The notes below the pieces were generated by a model. It was not told the origin of the DNA, searched no databases, and worked only from the letters and a program-made list of their open reading frames with translations. DNA of 64,000 bases. It comes from Acinetobacter equi (GTDB lineage Bacteria > Pseudomonadota > Gammaproteobacteria > Pseudomonadales > Moraxellaceae). The stretch spans positions 1,116,001-1,180,000 of the forward strand of contig NZ_CP012808.1 of the NCBI RefSeq assembly GCF_001307195.1. Direction: 5' to 3'. A program made the translations under genes and the position numbers. Positions 48,301 to 57,896 of the stretch are shown here, one piece after another; position 1 is the stretch's first letter; every line of letters starts with the position of its first letter.

Positions 48301-49408
48301 ATATGATGATTACCAACAAACAAATAAAGTTGGTGCAGGTGTTTATATGTTTGATGCCTTAGATGGAAGCTTATTATGGTGGGCAAGTGCGAATGCAACT
48401 GCACAAACAACGACACCAACTTATGTTCCAACAACAGGCGCATCTAGTTCATATGATGCTGATTTAAAATATAGTGTTGTGAGTCAAATAAGAGCAATTG
48501 ATCGAGATGGAGATGGTTTAACTGATCATTTATATTTTGGTGATTTAGGTGGGCAAATTTGGCGTATTGATTTAAATAATCAAGTTAATAAACCTGAATT
48601 ATTTGCTAAAGCACCTACACGAATTTTAAATTTAAATCGTGGTGCTGAAAGTCCACGTTTTTATGAAATGCCAAGCTTCTCAACTTTTTCTAATCGTGGA
48701 GAAGTGTTTGCTGTTGTTTCAATTGGTAGTGGAAATAGGAGTCAGCCATTAGCTGCTTATAGTACGACAGCAGGATATAACGAAGATGGTGTTTATAGTA
48801 TTTATGATAAAGATGTAGCACGTAGTAATTTATTTACAATTAATCAAGATCAGCAGTATGTAGTCACAGGAGCTACATTGAAAACAAGAAATATAACATT
48901 GCTACCAGAAGGTGATTCGCTAAGTGGTACCGAAGTTAATCAGTTAGTTGGCTTAAATGACCAAAACCGTTTTTCTTTAAGTTCTATTAGAGCACCGTAT
49001 GCTTTAACTCAAGGATGGTATTACTTATTTAAATCAAGTCTGATCCAAAGTGAAAAAGTCATGGCAACTCCCTTAGTGATTAACAATGACATGTTCGTGA
49101 CAACTTTTGATAGTAGTCGAGATGGTCTATCGGGTGATTGCGGTGCAGGTGTTAAAGGAGAAAGTTTTATGACTTTATTCTGTATGCCTTTTGGACAATG
49201 TAATGAGGGAGACAAAACGACTTATCGCTTGAATTTAGGTGTAGGAATTGTAGGAGGTGCTGTAGGCGCAGGTGATAGTGCAGGAATGACACGTTTAATT
49301 GTTGCAAATTTAAATACATCTGCTTTAACAGGAAATGCGATAGCCAATAAACGTTATCAGACCATAAATAAATTAATTTCTCAGCGCTGGTACGATCGAC
49401 ATTACTAA
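45377..49408 (+). CDS. pilY1: Pilus tip adhesin/assembly protein PilY1 (ComC-like)
   Basis: 1343 residues from the ATG at 45377, chosen because AGGA lies eight bases upstream; ATGs at 45368 and 45371 are too close to it. A signal peptide ends near SYAS (residue 39). A von Willebrand A domain carries the MIDAS motif DISGS at residues 59-63 and LLTDGEPN near 430. It is interrupted by about 150 residues rich in Ser, Thr, Asn, Tyr and Cys right after the MIDAS. The C-terminal half is the PilY1 beta-propeller with a calcium loop DRDGDGLTD near residue 1040. PilY1 sits at the pilus tip and affects extension and adhesion; in A. baylyi the counterpart ComC is needed for DNA uptake. Confidence 0.94.
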   Translation: MKKINNNDSRPHLFQKIAMMSVSTTITLLLCVSTASYASDIEIYKEARSGKVTLMFALDISGSMTNSGSYDLPAGCNATNSINDNFNNPSLGISYSRQYKACNQTVTTVTPVEKQVTVKVYSYYRYRQGTTSSPNYQWYKCSSTTDGTSENRSNCTYTISAPSNSVLNGFLSETNGTRNTYYYKNQTKTIIENVTSTTTTQVGKHYRRLDRVRDAMYQLLYGSNAITDDRVIGLSVFPYDTGGSSLQEKTQILVPARPLNELVNGVPQRQKIMQAIASINGTSGTPTANIYAEAASYLFGTKTFGEISTLTNARRYRSYTSQSTTWYQQCNNFQNNTCVTWSSRQNNRPSGWPTTSSYSCTFSDSSSNRNGSCWDYSGNFINSSELGNSGFFESASDTWNTNQTAYKKPESLIQTDTQKLCSGQGIYLLTDGEPNGGNQASGLMKNALAGHGPSFSCASSSSGWACMHEFVKNLLDESKNPLGLKVKTAIVGFGNDFNSVPSYSPSLSETENINNINNSSADSDQKNAAKLGVWGQGGWYSGSSVEDVINSVRDFVNNLSTEIPAVTTGTSTIPVDHLNPSALQNFAYYPQFQPTPEKNYRLWVGNLKKYLVSENGLLRDKLNNLFVDQQGKILNNYDLLSANSVGNVNQDDENILGSDKNRLVGGVKSRLKLRTLNGQIQRKVLTDRAATPTENTYLDMTTLRSLDLSTLSSSDPARGYLISLLGYRVNAKYPETITNDVLNQAAELRQIGAIMHSSPLLLTNKGKVTFSEQQLGSDLREDYVLFGTTQGVLHVVDAKTGEEKFAFVPNIMVENQKEAFMNVDSVIGTPDQLYYGVDGAWTAYTEYVNTDQNILTVGAGAYNQEGKQLVYGGLRMGGRNYYALDLRDIDQPKLLFSIKPQGDCSETNPLGCMGQSWSKPTLTWVNWKGTKKLVMLVGGGYDAEGLPQAIHNMPETTEAQRIAKAAKIKHYKGYEYDDYQQTNKVGAGVYMFDALDGSLLWWASANATAQTTTPTYVPTTGASSSYDADLKYSVVSQIRAIDRDGDGLTDHLYFGDLGGQIWRIDLNNQVNKPELFAKAPTRILNLNRGAESPRFYEMPSFSTFSNRGEVFAVVSIGSGNRSQPLAAYSTTAGYNEDGVYSIYDKDVARSNLFTINQDQQYVVTGATLKTRNITLLPEGDSLSGTEVNQLVGLNDQNRFSLSSIRAPYALTQGWYYLFKSSLIQSEKVMATPLVINNDMFVTTFDSSRDGLSGDCGAGVKGESFMTLFCMPFGQCNEGDKTTYRLNLGVGIVGGAVGAGDSAGMTRLIVANLNTSALTGNAIANKRYQTINKLISQRWYDRHY

Positions 49409-49419
49409 GGAGAGTGGTA

Positions 49420-49881
49420 ATGGGGTCTTATAATAAATTAGGATTTTCATTAATTGAATTGATGGTAGTAATAGTAATTGTTGCAATTTTTGCAACGATT
49501 GCGATTCCTTCATATCAAACTTACATAAGAAAAGCTTCAATGAATCAAGCACAACAAGAGATGCAGCATTTAGCAACATTATTAGATAAACATAAAGCTA
49601 AAAATTTTACCTATCGGGGGTTTGATATCAGCACAATAAACTTACCTGTGAATGCTATCGATGAAAATGTGAGATATACCTTAATTGTAAGAGATGGTGA
49701 TAATTCAGATTTAACCTTAGATGAAAATGAAGCTACTGGTCATCATTGGGTGATTCAAGGACAGAGTACAGATATTAATAACTATACGTTGTTACTAACA
49801 AGTCATGGGGTGCGATGTAAAAATAAAATTGCTACGCAAGTCGATTTTATAAGTTGTGGATCAGATCAAGAGGAGTGGTAA
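49420..49881 (+). CDS. comE: Minor pilin ComE/PilE-like
   Basis: 153 residues from the ATG at 49420 with AGGAG seven bases upstream; a GTG two codons earlier is less likely. Leader MGSYNKLG, then [31 protein letters not shown]. The body carries the PilE-type phrase [22 protein letters not shown] and a late cysteine pair (RCKNK, ISCGSD). Its place after pilY1 matches comE of A. baylyi. It shares its general plan with the next gene, suggesting an old duplication. Confidence 0.8.
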   Translation: MGSYNKLGFSLIELMVVIVIVAIFATIAIPSYQTYIRKASMNQAQQEMQHLATLLDKHKAKNFTYRGFDISTINLPVNAIDENVRYTLIVRDGDNSDLTLDENEATGHHWVIQGQSTDINNYTLLLTSHGVRCKNKIATQVDFISCGSDQEEW

Positions 49882-50322
49882 ATGAAAAAAGGATTTTCAC
49901 TCATTGAATTGATGATTGTAATCGCAATTATGGCAATTTTAGCTACAATTGCTTATCCGTCATATATTGATCATGTTCGTAAAACGAAAAGAGCCGAAGC
50001 TCAAGCAGAATTATTAGATTTAGCAAGTAAGATACAGCGTTATAAAGTGGCAAATTTTACATTTTTAAAAGAAGATGATGAACCGATAACATTAGAAGAT
50101 ATTGGTGAGAGCGCGAATTTAAAAATCCCAAGAACAGGAGAAGCTCTTTATAATATTCAATTGTCTGAAGTAACTGAAAAATCATGGATTTTATCTGCCA
50201 TTCCCATTGATAATACGATACAGCAACTTGATGGTGGTTTAGTAATGAATCATCGCGGAGAAAAATGTTGGGTTAAAGAACAAACAAATTGTGTGCCTTC
50301 AGAAGCAACAAATTGGCATTAA
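49882..50322 (+). CDS. comF: Minor pilin ComF/PilE-like
   Basis: 146 residues. Leader MKKG, then [51 protein letters not shown], the standard PilE opening. One cysteine pair near the end ([10 protein letters not shown]) closes a short D-loop. The start codon follows the comE stop directly. The usual role is a core minor pilin close in fold to the major subunit; the comF name rests on gene order. No strong terminator follows; the rpsP leader begins within about 80 bases. Confidence 0.8.
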   Translation: MKKGFSLIELMIVIAIMAILATIAYPSYIDHVRKTKRAEAQAELLDLASKIQRYKVANFTFLKEDDEPITLEDIGESANLKIPRTGEALYNIQLSEVTEKSWILSAIPIDNTIQQLDGGLVMNHRGEKCWVKEQTNCVPSEATNWH

Positions 50323-50473
50323 AGATAAATATTAAATTCAAAAGTGTGGATAAACAATTTTTGATCTTTCTTTCGGGAGAAACTTCGCGTAAAATACTGC
50401 CCTCTATGAAAGGGGTTTGAAGTGTATCGATGGTCGGTACAGGGATAATCCGTAAAAACTATAAGGTTGTATC
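50323..50473 (+). promoter_or_regulatory. rpsP upstream region and leader
   Basis: About 150 bases. TAAAAT followed by ACTGCC near 50391 could be a -10 with a GC-containing discriminator, but no good -35 is seen. The leader is GC-richer than its surroundings (TATCGATGGTCGGTACAGGG), as usual ahead of ribosomal operons. Confidence 0.35.
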
Positions 50474-50731
50474 ATGGTAGTTATTCGTCTTGCACGCGGT
50501 GGTGCTAAAAAACGTCCGTTCTATCAAATCATTGTGACTGATAGCCGTAATGCACGTGACGGTCGTTTCATCGAACGTATTGGTTTCTTCAACCCTACAG
50601 CTCAAGGTAAAGCAGAAAAACTTCGTTTAGACGCTGACCGTTTTGCTCACTGGGTTTCTCAAGGTGCTCAACCTTCAGATCGCGTTGCTTCTTTAGCTGC
50701 TCAAGCTAAGAAAGCTGCAGCTGCTGCATAA
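50474..50731 (+). CDS. rpsP: 30S ribosomal protein S16
   Basis: 85 residues. [41 protein letters not shown] is the strict S16 signature. It supports assembly of the 16S rRNA 5' domain. First gene of rpsP-rimM-trmD-rplS. Codon use is more biased than in neighbouring pilin genes, as expected for high expression; the C-terminus ends in an alanine/lysine tail. Confidence 0.98.
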   Translation: MVVIRLARGGAKKRPFYQIIVTDSRNARDGRFIERIGFFNPTAQGKAEKLRLDADRFAHWVSQGAQPSDRVASLAAQAKKAAAAA

Positions 50732-50757
50732 TTTTTTGAATTAGTAGTAGGTAGCCC

Positions 50758-51306
50758 ATGACACCAACACAGAATGTTCCGGAAGATCGTATTCAGATTG
50801 GACAGTTGCGTTCAGCATATGGCTTGAATGGGTGGCTCTGGGTCTATTCCAATACAGAACCTATGAGCAACATATTTGACTATCTGCCTTGGTACATTGA
50901 GACCAAAGCAGGTTGGCAAATTATAGATGTTAAACGTTGGAAACCACATGGCAAAGGCTTGGTTGTTTCGCTAAAAGGTGTGAGTGATCGCACAGCAGCG
51001 GACGGCTTGGTGGGGGCTAATGTTTGGATTTCAAAATCGCAACTGCCTCAAGCAGGTGTGGATGAGTTTTATTGGTCTGATTTAAAAGGTCTAACAGTGT
51101 TAGGCTTAAATGATGAAGAGCAAGAAGTAAATCTTGGTAAAATCCACGAATTGTTTGAAACAGGTGCTAACGATGTAATGGTAGTTCGCGCAACTCCAGA
51201 AAGCATTGATAGCGAAGAGCGTATGATTCCATGGCATAAAGATGTGGTACAACGCGTTGATATCGAAGCTGGTCGTATCTACGTAAATTGGGGCGTAGAT
51301 TATTAA
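50758..51306 (+). CDS. rimM: Ribosome maturation factor RimM
   Basis: 182 residues. N-terminal beta barrel (IQIGQLRSAYGLNGWLWVYSNTEP), then a PRC-barrel domain (EFYWSDLKGLTVL, LGKIHELFETGANDVMVV), ending MIPWHKDVVQRVDIEAGRIYVNW. It binds S19 and the 16S 3' domain during 30S maturation. It lies 26 bases after rpsP and 42 before trmD. Confidence 0.97.
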   Translation: MTPTQNVPEDRIQIGQLRSAYGLNGWLWVYSNTEPMSNIFDYLPWYIETKAGWQIIDVKRWKPHGKGLVVSLKGVSDRTAADGLVGANVWISKSQLPQAGVDEFYWSDLKGLTVLGLNDEEQEVNLGKIHELFETGANDVMVVRATPESIDSEERMIPWHKDVVQRVDIEAGRIYVNWGVDY

Positions 51307-51348
51307 TCCTTTAAGGATTCACACAGCAGGAAAATAGAGGAGTCTGCG

Positions 51349-52098
51349 GTGTTTTTTGCAGTCATAACGCTTTTTCCTGAAATGTTTGAAGCGATTACAG
51401 CCTACGGTATTAGCGGGCGCGCAGCAAAACGCGATTTGATGCAAATTCATTGTATCAATCCTCGTGATTATGCTGAAGGGAACTACAAACGAGTGGATGA
51501 ACGTCCATTTGGTGGTGGTCCTGGTATGGTGATGATGGCGGAGCCTTTGGCGAAAGCAATTCATCATGCTAAAGAGCTTGCAAAGCAAGCAGGTGCTGTT
51601 TCTGTTCCTGTGGTCTATATGTCACCACAAGGGAAAACTTTGAATGAATCGGCAGTACAACAGTTTGTTGAATATGATGGATTGATTGTATTGTGTGGTC
51701 GTTATGAAGGGGTAGATGAGCGTTTAATCCAAAAATATGTTGATCAGGAATGGTCAATTGGAGATTACGTTTTATCTGGCGGTGAACTACCTGCGATGGT
51801 TTTATTGGATAGCATCATTCGGAGACTTCCGGGGGCGATGTCTGATGAGCAATCACATGTGCAAGACTCATTTGTGGATGGTCTTCTAGATTGCCCACAA
51901 TATACTAAGCCAGATCATTTTGAAGGTTTGGGTGTGCCTGAGGTACTAAAATCAGGTCATCATGCAAATATTGAAAAATGGCGGTTTTTGCAACGTTTTC
52001 AACGTACACTTGAACGTCGACCTGAATTGGTTGAAACAGTTGAGTTGACTAAGCAGCAAAGAAAATGGCTAAAAGATTCGCAAAGTGACAAAAATTAA
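51349..52098 (+). CDS. trmD: tRNA (guanine-37-N1)-methyltransferase
   Basis: 249 residues with a GTG start; AGAGGAG precedes it. It methylates G37 next to the anticodon with S-adenosylmethionine, preventing +1 frameshifts. SPOUT fold with trefoil knot: [41 protein letters not shown] and the knot [15 protein letters not shown], followed by the C-terminal helical domain with [23 protein letters not shown]. Confidence 0.98.
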   Translation: MFFAVITLFPEMFEAITAYGISGRAAKRDLMQIHCINPRDYAEGNYKRVDERPFGGGPGMVMMAEPLAKAIHHAKELAKQAGAVSVPVVYMSPQGKTLNESAVQQFVEYDGLIVLCGRYEGVDERLIQKYVDQEWSIGDYVLSGGELPAMVLLDSIIRRLPGAMSDEQSHVQDSFVDGLLDCPQYTKPDHFEGLGVPEVLKSGHHANIEKWRFLQRFQRTLERRPELVETVELTKQQRKWLKDSQSDKN

Positions 52099-52271
52099 TT
52101 TTGTTATCTATGTACATTTACAACAAGTATTTTACTTGAAGTAATTTAATAGACTCTTTATGTATTGAAGCGGTCAAGCATAAAGGGAAAGTCAATCGGG
52201 TCTATGCGCTTTAGCCTCTAGCCCCAGCGATGATCAGACCTCTTCTGACTCGCACAAATTGGAGATACCCC
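52099..52271 (+). other. trmD-rplS spacer
   Basis: 173 bases ahead of rplS, long for this operon. It includes a GC-richer stretch where GGG-CTA can pair with TAG-CCC (52198-52224). A leader or secondary promoter for rplS is possible; nothing decisive is visible. Confidence 0.35.
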
Positions 52272-52643
52272 ATGAGCGGTAAGCATCCTTTAGTACAAGC
52301 TGTAGAAAATGCTCAGCTTAAACAAGACATCCCAGCTTTTGCACCAGGTGACACAGTAGTTGTTCAAGTAAAAGTTAAAGAAGGCGACCGTGAACGTCTA
52401 CAGGCTTTCGAAGGCGTTGTAATCGCTAAGAAAAACCGTGGTTTGAACTCTGCGTTCACAGTACGTAAAATTTCTAGCGGTGTTGGTGTTGAGCGTGTAT
52501 TCCAAACTCACTCTCCAATCGTTGCTAAAATTGAAGTTAAACGTCGTGGTGACGTTCGTCGTGCTAAACTTTATTACCTACGTGAACTTTCTGGTAAAGC
52601 TGCACGTATTCGTGAAAAGTTACCAGCTCGTAAACAAGGTTAA
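52272..52643 (+). CDS. rplS: 50S ribosomal protein L19
   Basis: 123 residues from the ATG at 52272, with GGAGA seven bases upstream; an upstream extension in frame from 52230 is not conserved-looking. It contains [56 protein letters not shown], the L19 hallmark, and lies at the 30S-50S interface. Last gene of the operon, closed by a terminator. Confidence 0.98.
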   Translation: MSGKHPLVQAVENAQLKQDIPAFAPGDTVVVQVKVKEGDRERLQAFEGVVIAKKNRGLNSAFTVRKISSGVGVERVFQTHSPIVAKIEVKRRGDVRRAKLYYLRELSGKAARIREKLPARKQG

Positions 52644-52665
52644 TTTTAGCCTTGCTTCGAAGCAG

Positions 52666-52692
52666 AAAAATGCGCCTTTTGGCGCATTTTTT
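52666..52692. terminator. Terminator between rplS and the lipase
   Basis: AAAAATGCGCC / GGCGCATTTTT with a TTTT loop. It ends the rplS operon and lies right at the end of the converging lipase gene. Confidence 0.95.
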
Positions 52693-52694
52693 AT

Positions 52695-53666
52695 TTATAG
52701 ACCTTGTAGTTTTAATCGATTTGCATGTTGACGGTAAACATCCACAGGATCTGGAGCAAAAATAGCTTTGAGTCCTAAAAATTGGTTAACTTCATCTAGA
52801 TGATTCCAATTTAAATTATCACGAATAGTTTTTCCAAATTTTGCACTACAACGGCTAACAAGCCCATCATTATCTTGTCCTTTGTTTATTAATAAGCCAG
52901 TTATTCCTAGTGCTGAATCTAAATCAATTAAATTAGTTACTTGTCCGACGCCAGAAAAAGAATAGAAATATATACCATTTTGTTGATAGGCACCTTCACC
53001 ACAAGAAGTTGTTGGCATGCCTAGTGGAAATTTTTTATTAAATTCTACTGATCCTGTAGTTGATAGACTTATTCCTGCTGCCAAAGAATCATGAGGAAGT
53101 TGGCTTGGTTTAAAGCCTTGTACGAGGGTGATAATACGTGAAAGCGTATTCATTAATGTGACAACAGGTGCTTCTAGAGCTGTATTCTGTACTGTTAAAA
53201 CAGCATCTGCTACTGGTGAGCCTTTGTGTGGAGCAGAAATTGTAGTTAGTGATGCAACAAGATCGGGTCGAATACCAGCAACATAGCGAATAGTTGGTCC
53301 ACCATGGGAATGACCAATAAGATTAACTTTTGGCTTTCCTGTAATGGCAATGATTTGTTCAACTTGTTGAATCAGTTGTTCACCACGTACTTCTGAAGAG
53401 TTTAATGGTGATACACGTGTAGCCCATACATTTGCCCCATTTTTCGCAAGATTAGGGAGAATTTGATACCAATAGTCAACTCCTGCAACATCAGTTCCTA
53501 ATCTTGCAAAACCTGCCATTCCATGATTAAACACAATTGGGTATTTTGTTTGGGCATAGTTAGAAGTATGGAACCGTTGAGTGATTTGCTCAGCTGGTAT
53601 GGCTTGTGCTGTATTAAAAATACTGCTGAGTAGTATTGAGCTTATTATTAATCTCATATAGGTCAT
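52695..53666 (-). CDS. lipA: Secreted triacylglycerol lipase (family I)
   Basis: 323 residues from the ATG at 53666, with AGGA six bases upstream; the frame is open to 53732 but the signal peptide starts here. Signal MTYMRLIISSILLSSIFNTAQA, mature start near residue 23. The alpha/beta hydrolase has oxyanion region FNHGMAGF, nucleophile Ser120 in GHSHGG, likely Asp267 (DNDGLVS) and His289 (WNHLDEV). Two cysteines (TSCGEG and SRCSAK) fit the known disulfide, and the acidic residues around DNDGLV fit a calcium site. Family I.1/I.2 lipases need a steric chaperone, encoded upstream here, and usually leave by type II secretion. Confidence 0.94.
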   Translation of the reverse strand: MTYMRLIISSILLSSIFNTAQAIPAEQITQRFHTSNYAQTKYPIVFNHGMAGFARLGTDVAGVDYWYQILPNLAKNGANVWATRVSPLNSSEVRGEQLIQQVEQIIAITGKPKVNLIGHSHGGPTIRYVAGIRPDLVASLTTISAPHKGSPVADAVLTVQNTALEAPVVTLMNTLSRIITLVQGFKPSQLPHDSLAAGISLSTTGSVEFNKKFPLGMPTTSCGEGAYQQNGIYFYSFSGVGQVTNLIDLDSALGITGLLINKGQDNDGLVSRCSAKFGKTIRDNLNWNHLDEVNQFLGLKAIFAPDPVDVYRQHANRLKLQGL

Positions 53667-53981
53667 CTTATATCCTTTTTTTTGTTTGGTTTTGTTAGTG
53701 ATATGAGCACTTACTTCTACTGTTTTTATCAAATTAATACAAGATTATTTAGATGAATGGTCTTGAGAAATACGCAGATATTTTTGAGTATTTATTGATT
53801 CTTTTACTTAAAAGTTGATCTAAATTATTGAAATATTTTATTCATTTTTTCTATTAAATTAATTTTTAGTATAATTAGTTTGATTAAAATTAATATAGTG
53901 AAAATATTGTTTATGCTGGGAATGATAGGTAAAAGTGCGTGATTTCACACACTTTAAGATCTGTTTAATAAGCGAGAACCA
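53667..53981 (-). other. Gap between lipase chaperone and lipase
   Basis: 315 AT-rich bases without a gene. A short hairpin AAAGTG-c-GTG / CAC-a-CACTTT (53932-53955), followed on the minus strand by four T, may weaken read-through from the chaperone gene. The gap is long enough for lipA to have its own promoter, though none is obvious. Confidence 0.45.
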
Positions 53982-55010
53982 TTATTCAGAAAATGGTAAA
54001 GGTCTGCCTTTATCATATAATTTTTCAAAAGTTTCGAGTCTAAGTTGTTCTTGTGATGTCATAAAGTTTTGTTCTTTTAATTTCTGAATAGATTGATTTT
54101 TTGTTTCTTCAGATAAATTACTATTAAGAATTTGGCGACGGTTTTCTAAGTAATTATTAACGTTATTTTTCCATTTATTTTGTTGGAAGTCTAAGTTCTC
54201 TAAACGCTGAGTTGCTTCAGGTCCAACTAAATTTAAACGCATATTACGTATGTCATTAGCACTGCCACCTTTTGCTTTTATATCAGATGTTAGTTTTTGT
54301 AGATCTTCTAATTTATATAGTTGTTCTAAATTATTTTGCCAATCAATAGGTAGTTTGTTGAAAAGTTCTTTGAGCTTTTCAGCTTTTTCTGCTTCATTTA
54401 AATCTTGATTAGCAAAGATATCCATGCGATCTAAAGTATAGTTATGGTAAATATCTTCTGAACCAAATAAGCCTTTAATTTCTTGATATGAAAAAAATGT
54501 CTGTCGTAAAGTATTAAGACTAGTAAAAAGTGCTCTAAAATATTGTGGATCTGTCGATGTGGCTCCTACTGGTGCCTGTTGTTCACCTAATTTTAAGCGA
54601 TACTCAAAATATCTATTCCATAGATCTAGGATTTGAGAGCGAGCAGGGTCTGTATATTGCTGTGAAATATAGGCTTTAAAATCATCTTTAATTTGATCTG
54701 TCTTTTTTTCACCGTATTGAGTAATAAAGTACTCAAAGCAATTTTTTGTTTGTTCATTGGTAATTAATTGATTATTGTTATTTAAGGTGAGTTGGCAATT
54801 AATTTGAGTGTCTTGTTGGCTAGCACTTGCAAAAATAGCAAGATTTTTTTGCGTATGATCTGGAGTGTTTTGATGTGCTAGGTCTTCTAAATTGATTGCA
54901 GATTTATTTTTGAGATGTTCATCTGGTTTTTTAGGTTTTAGAAAGTAAATTATTGAAAATATAATAAAAAAAGAAATTATTATCCCTGTCCAAAGATTCA
55001 ATTTTTTCAT
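53982..55010 (-). CDS. lipB: Lipase-specific foldase (lipase chaperone)
   Basis: 343 residues from the ATG at 55010 (start MKKLNLWTG); the frame is open to 55151 but that part overlaps the divergent truB. One N-terminal membrane helix (about residues 5-22) anchors it in the inner membrane, followed by a Pro/Lys linker and an extended helical periplasmic domain ending LYDKGRPLPFSE. The usual motif RxxFDY(F/C)L(S/T)A appears as KNCFEYFITQ, so Arg and Asp are replaced by Lys and Glu. It helps fold LipA before secretion. The order chaperone then lipase matches lipBA in Acinetobacter and is the reverse of Pseudomonas. Confidence 0.88.
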   Translation of the reverse strand: MKKLNLWTGIIISFFIIFSIIYFLKPKKPDEHLKNKSAINLEDLAHQNTPDHTQKNLAIFASASQQDTQINCQLTLNNNNQLITNEQTKNCFEYFITQYGEKKTDQIKDDFKAYISQQYTDPARSQILDLWNRYFEYRLKLGEQQAPVGATSTDPQYFRALFTSLNTLRQTFFSYQEIKGLFGSEDIYHNYTLDRMDIFANQDLNEAEKAEKLKELFNKLPIDWQNNLEQLYKLEDLQKLTSDIKAKGGSANDIRNMRLNLVGPEATQRLENLDFQQNKWKNNVNNYLENRRQILNSNLSEETKNQSIQKLKEQNFMTSQEQLRLETFEKLYDKGRPLPFSE

Positions 55011-55159
55011 TTTAAAAGTACCGAATGCTGTTTTTATGATCTTTAATTTGTGTGATTTATAACACGAAAAAATAGAGATTTTATTAAAAATTTGTAAATC
55101 AGCGGTACAGGTTGATACCATTAGCTCCAATCTATATTTACTGTTCTTCATTTTTATTT

Positions 55160-56068
55160 ATGAAATCAAGTTCTTCTCCAAAAATACAGCGTCGTCATAT
55201 CAGTGGTGTTTTTTTATTGAATAAACCATTGGGTATTAGTTCAAATGCTGCACTACAAAAAGTACGTTGGTTATACCGAGCACAAAAGGCTGGGCATACA
55301 GGGGCTTTAGATCCTTTAGCTTCTGGTTTATTACCAATATGCTTGGGAGAGGCAACAAAATTTTCTCACTATTTATTAGATTCGACGAAGCGCTATCAAA
55401 CAACAGTAAAGTTAGGAAATAGTACAACAACAGGTGATGTTGAGGGTGAGGTGCTGTTAGAAAAGACAGTTCATCAACTAGATGAAGCAACAATTAAAGC
55501 GGTATTAGATCAATTTGTTGGAGATATTCAGCAAGTACCGCCAATGTATTCTGCTTTGAAAAAAGAAGGACGTCCTTTGTATGAGTTAGCTCGTAAAGGA
55601 ATTGAAATTGAGCGAGAAGCCCGTCCAATTACGATTTATGCGATTGAATTATTATCTTTTACTGAAGATAGTATTACTTTAGATGTAACGTGTTCTAAAG
55701 GAACTTATATCCGCGTTTTGGGTGAAGATATTGCAAAAGCTCTAAATACATATGGTCATTTAATCTATTTACACCGTATTCAAACGGGACCTTTTGATTT
55801 AATTCCTGAATATACGATTGAATATTTAGAGAGTTTAACGGAAGAAGAGCGCGAAGCATTGTTATTATCTGTTTATTCTCCAATTGATCATTTCCCGAAA
55901 ATACAAGCTCCTGAAGGACGTGCTGAATATTTCAGTCGTGGTATGGAAAGTAATATTGATCATGAAGCTGAAGCTCAGGTTTTGGTTTTTGAGGGTGATA
56001 AGTGCTTAGGTTTAGCTGAAATTACAGATAAGAAAAGATTAGTACCTAAACGTGTATTAAACTTATAA
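55160..56068 (+). CDS. truB: tRNA pseudouridine-55 synthase
   Basis: 302 residues from the ATG at 55160; an in-frame TTG at 55112 is unlikely. It makes pseudouridine 55 in the T loop of tRNAs. Motifs: [14 protein letters not shown], catalytic Asp51 in [24 protein letters not shown], and [15 protein letters not shown]. The C-terminal part is a PUA-like domain. truB often follows rbfA; here it is alone, head to head with the lipase chaperone (gap 149 bases) and followed by a TSUP permease 35 bases on. No Shine-Dalgarno sequence is evident. Confidence 0.97.
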   Translation: MKSSSSPKIQRRHISGVFLLNKPLGISSNAALQKVRWLYRAQKAGHTGALDPLASGLLPICLGEATKFSHYLLDSTKRYQTTVKLGNSTTTGDVEGEVLLEKTVHQLDEATIKAVLDQFVGDIQQVPPMYSALKKEGRPLYELARKGIEIEREARPITIYAIELLSFTEDSITLDVTCSKGTYIRVLGEDIAKALNTYGHLIYLHRIQTGPFDLIPEYTIEYLESLTEEEREALLLSVYSPIDHFPKIQAPEGRAEYFSRGMESNIDHEAEAQVLVFEGDKCLGLAEITDKKRLVPKRVLNL

Positions 56069-56103
56069 TTCTCATCTATTAATAATTTATAGGATTTTCT
56101 CCC

Positions 56104-56877
56104 ATGGAATTGGACATTATATTAAGCTTAATTTTCTTCGCCTTTTGTGCAGGTGCAATTGATGCAGCAGTTGGTGGAGGGGGCTTAATTCAAATTCCAG
56201 CAATCATGGGAGCAATGCCTCAACTTGCTCCAGCAACCGTTTTTGGAACCAATAAACTTTCTTCTATTTTTGGTACAGCTTCAGCGGCATGGGGTTTTCT
56301 TCGCAAAGTTAAGTTGCAATGGAAATTAATACTCGTCATTGCACTATGTGCATTTGTAAGCTCATTTTTTGGAGCTGCTTGTGTCCCATTGATTCCTAAA
56401 GAAATTCTAAAACCTTTTGTGTTGGTCATGTTGATCATCATTGCGATTTACACCTTAGTGAAAAAGCAATTTGGTCAGGTGCATGTACAGCAAGAATTAA
56501 CGACAAAGATGTTAGTTCTAGCAGGTATTGGGAGTGTCATTATTGGTTTTTATGATGGCATTTTTGGACCAGGAACTGGCAGTTTCTTTATCTTCTTTTT
56601 CATTCGTTATTTACAAGTCGATTTTTTACATGCTTCTGCATTGTCTAAAATTGCAAACTTTATGACGAATTTTGCGGCATTAAGTTTCTTTATTCCAACT
56701 GGGCATGTGTTATTTGCGATTGGTTTTGCAATGGCTGCGGCAAATATTGTAGGTGCTTTGGTCGGGGTTCGTGCTGCTTTAAAATATGGAAGTGGTTTTA
56801 TTCGTATTTTATTTTTAATTTTAGTCAGTATTTTGATTGTGCGCTTAAGTTATCAAATTGTGATGGGTATAAATTAA
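56104..56877 (+). CDS. TSUP family permease (TauE/SafE-like)
   Basis: 257 residues with about eight membrane helices in two repeated halves. The first half carries AIDAAVGGGGLIQIPA and GTNKLSSIFGTASA, the second YDGIFGPGTGSFFIFFF and SALSKIANFMTNFAAL. These paired Gly-rich loops define the TSUP family (DUF81), which moves small sulfur- or carbon-containing anions such as sulfite or sulfoacetate. The substrate cannot be inferred. It may be cotranscribed with truB, 35 bases away. Confidence 0.9.
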   Translation: MELDIILSLIFFAFCAGAIDAAVGGGGLIQIPAIMGAMPQLAPATVFGTNKLSSIFGTASAAWGFLRKVKLQWKLILVIALCAFVSSFFGAACVPLIPKEILKPFVLVMLIIIAIYTLVKKQFGQVHVQQELTTKMLVLAGIGSVIIGFYDGIFGPGTGSFFIFFFIRYLQVDFLHASALSKIANFMTNFAALSFFIPTGHVLFAIGFAMAAANIVGALVGVRAALKYGSGFIRILFLILVSILIVRLSYQIVMGIN

Positions 56878-56891
56878 AATTGTAAGATCAT

Positions 56892-56919
56892 AAAAAAGAG
56901 AGCTTAAGCTCTCTTTTTT
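56892..56919. terminator. Bidirectional terminator, perfectly symmetrical
   Basis: AAAAAAGAGAGC / GCTCTCTTTTTT around TTAA, a 28-base perfect palindrome between two converging genes. Confidence 0.95.
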
Positions 56920-57797
56920 TATTTAGATGAAGCCATTTTTTGCTTTTGAATAGAACTATATGTGACACCAATAGAAGCTGACATAATGCAAATTAATGCA
57001 ATCCATTGCCAGAGAGCAATTTTTTCACCCAGTAAGATAAGCCCAGTTAATGCGGCTAATGCTGGAGATAAACTAGATAGCGTTCCATAGCTCGCCTTAC
57101 TTAAGTGCTTTAATGCCTGTAAATCTAGTGCATAAGGAATGGCTGTTGCAAGAATAGCGATGGCAAGTGCTTTACCCCAATATTGAGTATCAATTAATAA
57201 AGGTGCATTGTTATAAAGACCAATAGGTAATAAGGCAATTGCTGAAATACTAATAGCAATAGTCAGCGCATGCATACCAATATTTTGCCTAATTACTTTT
57301 TGACCAAAATGAATATATAGTGCCCAAAAAAATCCTGCTGCTAATGCACAAACTGCACCAAATATTGAAAATTGATTTGAGTCTAAATTGCCCCAAGGCA
57401 CCATTAATCCGATACCTAAAATGGCTAAAATGACCCAAATATATTCATTTTTATTTTTAATAGACAGTAAGGCTAAGCCAAGAGGGCCAATAAATTCGAG
57501 TCCTACAGCAATACCTTGAGGTAATTTCCCTAAAGACATATAAAACAAGATATTCATTAGACCTAGAGAAGCACTATATCCAATTAAATTTCGCCATTTT
57601 AAATAAGGTAGGCGAGATAAAATTTGCCATGAACGGAACATGACACAGACAATAATTGCGGCAAAAAATAATCTTAAAATTGTAACCGTAAGAGGGTCTA
57701 AAATAGCAATTAGTTGTTTAGCAAATGATGCACTAATTTGATAGGAGATCATGGAGATCACCATAAAAAGCACAGCAAGAAGTTGAGAATTTAGCAT
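56919..57797 (-). CDS. EamA-family exporter, RhtA-like (copy 1)
   Basis: 292 residues, ten membrane helices in two EamA repeats. Sequence resembles RhtA, the threonine/homoserine exporter: SASFAKQL in helix 1, LGLMNILFYMSLGKLPQGIAVGLEFIGPLGLAL in the first repeat, and SLSPALAALTGLILLGEKI near the end. An amino-acid or metabolite export role is inferred from the family; the actual substrate is unknown. Its stop codon lies at the edge of the shared terminator. It is a paralogue of the next gene upstream, 99 bases away. Confidence 0.88.
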   Translation of the reverse strand: MLNSQLLAVLFMVISMISYQISASFAKQLIAILDPLTVTILRLFFAAIIVCVMFRSWQILSRLPYLKWRNLIGYSASLGLMNILFYMSLGKLPQGIAVGLEFIGPLGLALLSIKNKNEYIWVILAILGIGLMVPWGNLDSNQFSIFGAVCALAAGFFWALYIHFGQKVIRQNIGMHALTIAISISAIALLPIGLYNNAPLLIDTQYWGKALAIAILATAIPYALDLQALKHLSKASYGTLSSLSPALAALTGLILLGEKIALWQWIALICIMSASIGVTYSSIQKQKMASSK

Positions 57798-57896
57798 AAA
57801 TGTCTAGTTGGGCAATAATGAAATTGCCGTCTTAATTTTTAGCTACAGTATAAATAAAAAATGATTTTATGTAGGTAGCATATCGGTAATGTTGGG

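Noticed and set aside
49420..50322. Possible recent duplication or cassette array of pilin genes
   Set aside because: The two pilins share only the conserved N-terminus and general layout; no DNA-level repeat or silent cassettes are visible.
50345..50353. Perfect DnaA box TGTGGATAA before rpsP
   Set aside because: A single 9-mer of this kind is expected about once in a window this size by chance; there is no cluster, unlike the gltB-gltD repeat.
55011..55151. Upstream extension of the lipase chaperone
   Set aside because: It would overlap the promoter region of truB, and the membrane anchor follows directly after the ATG at 55010.
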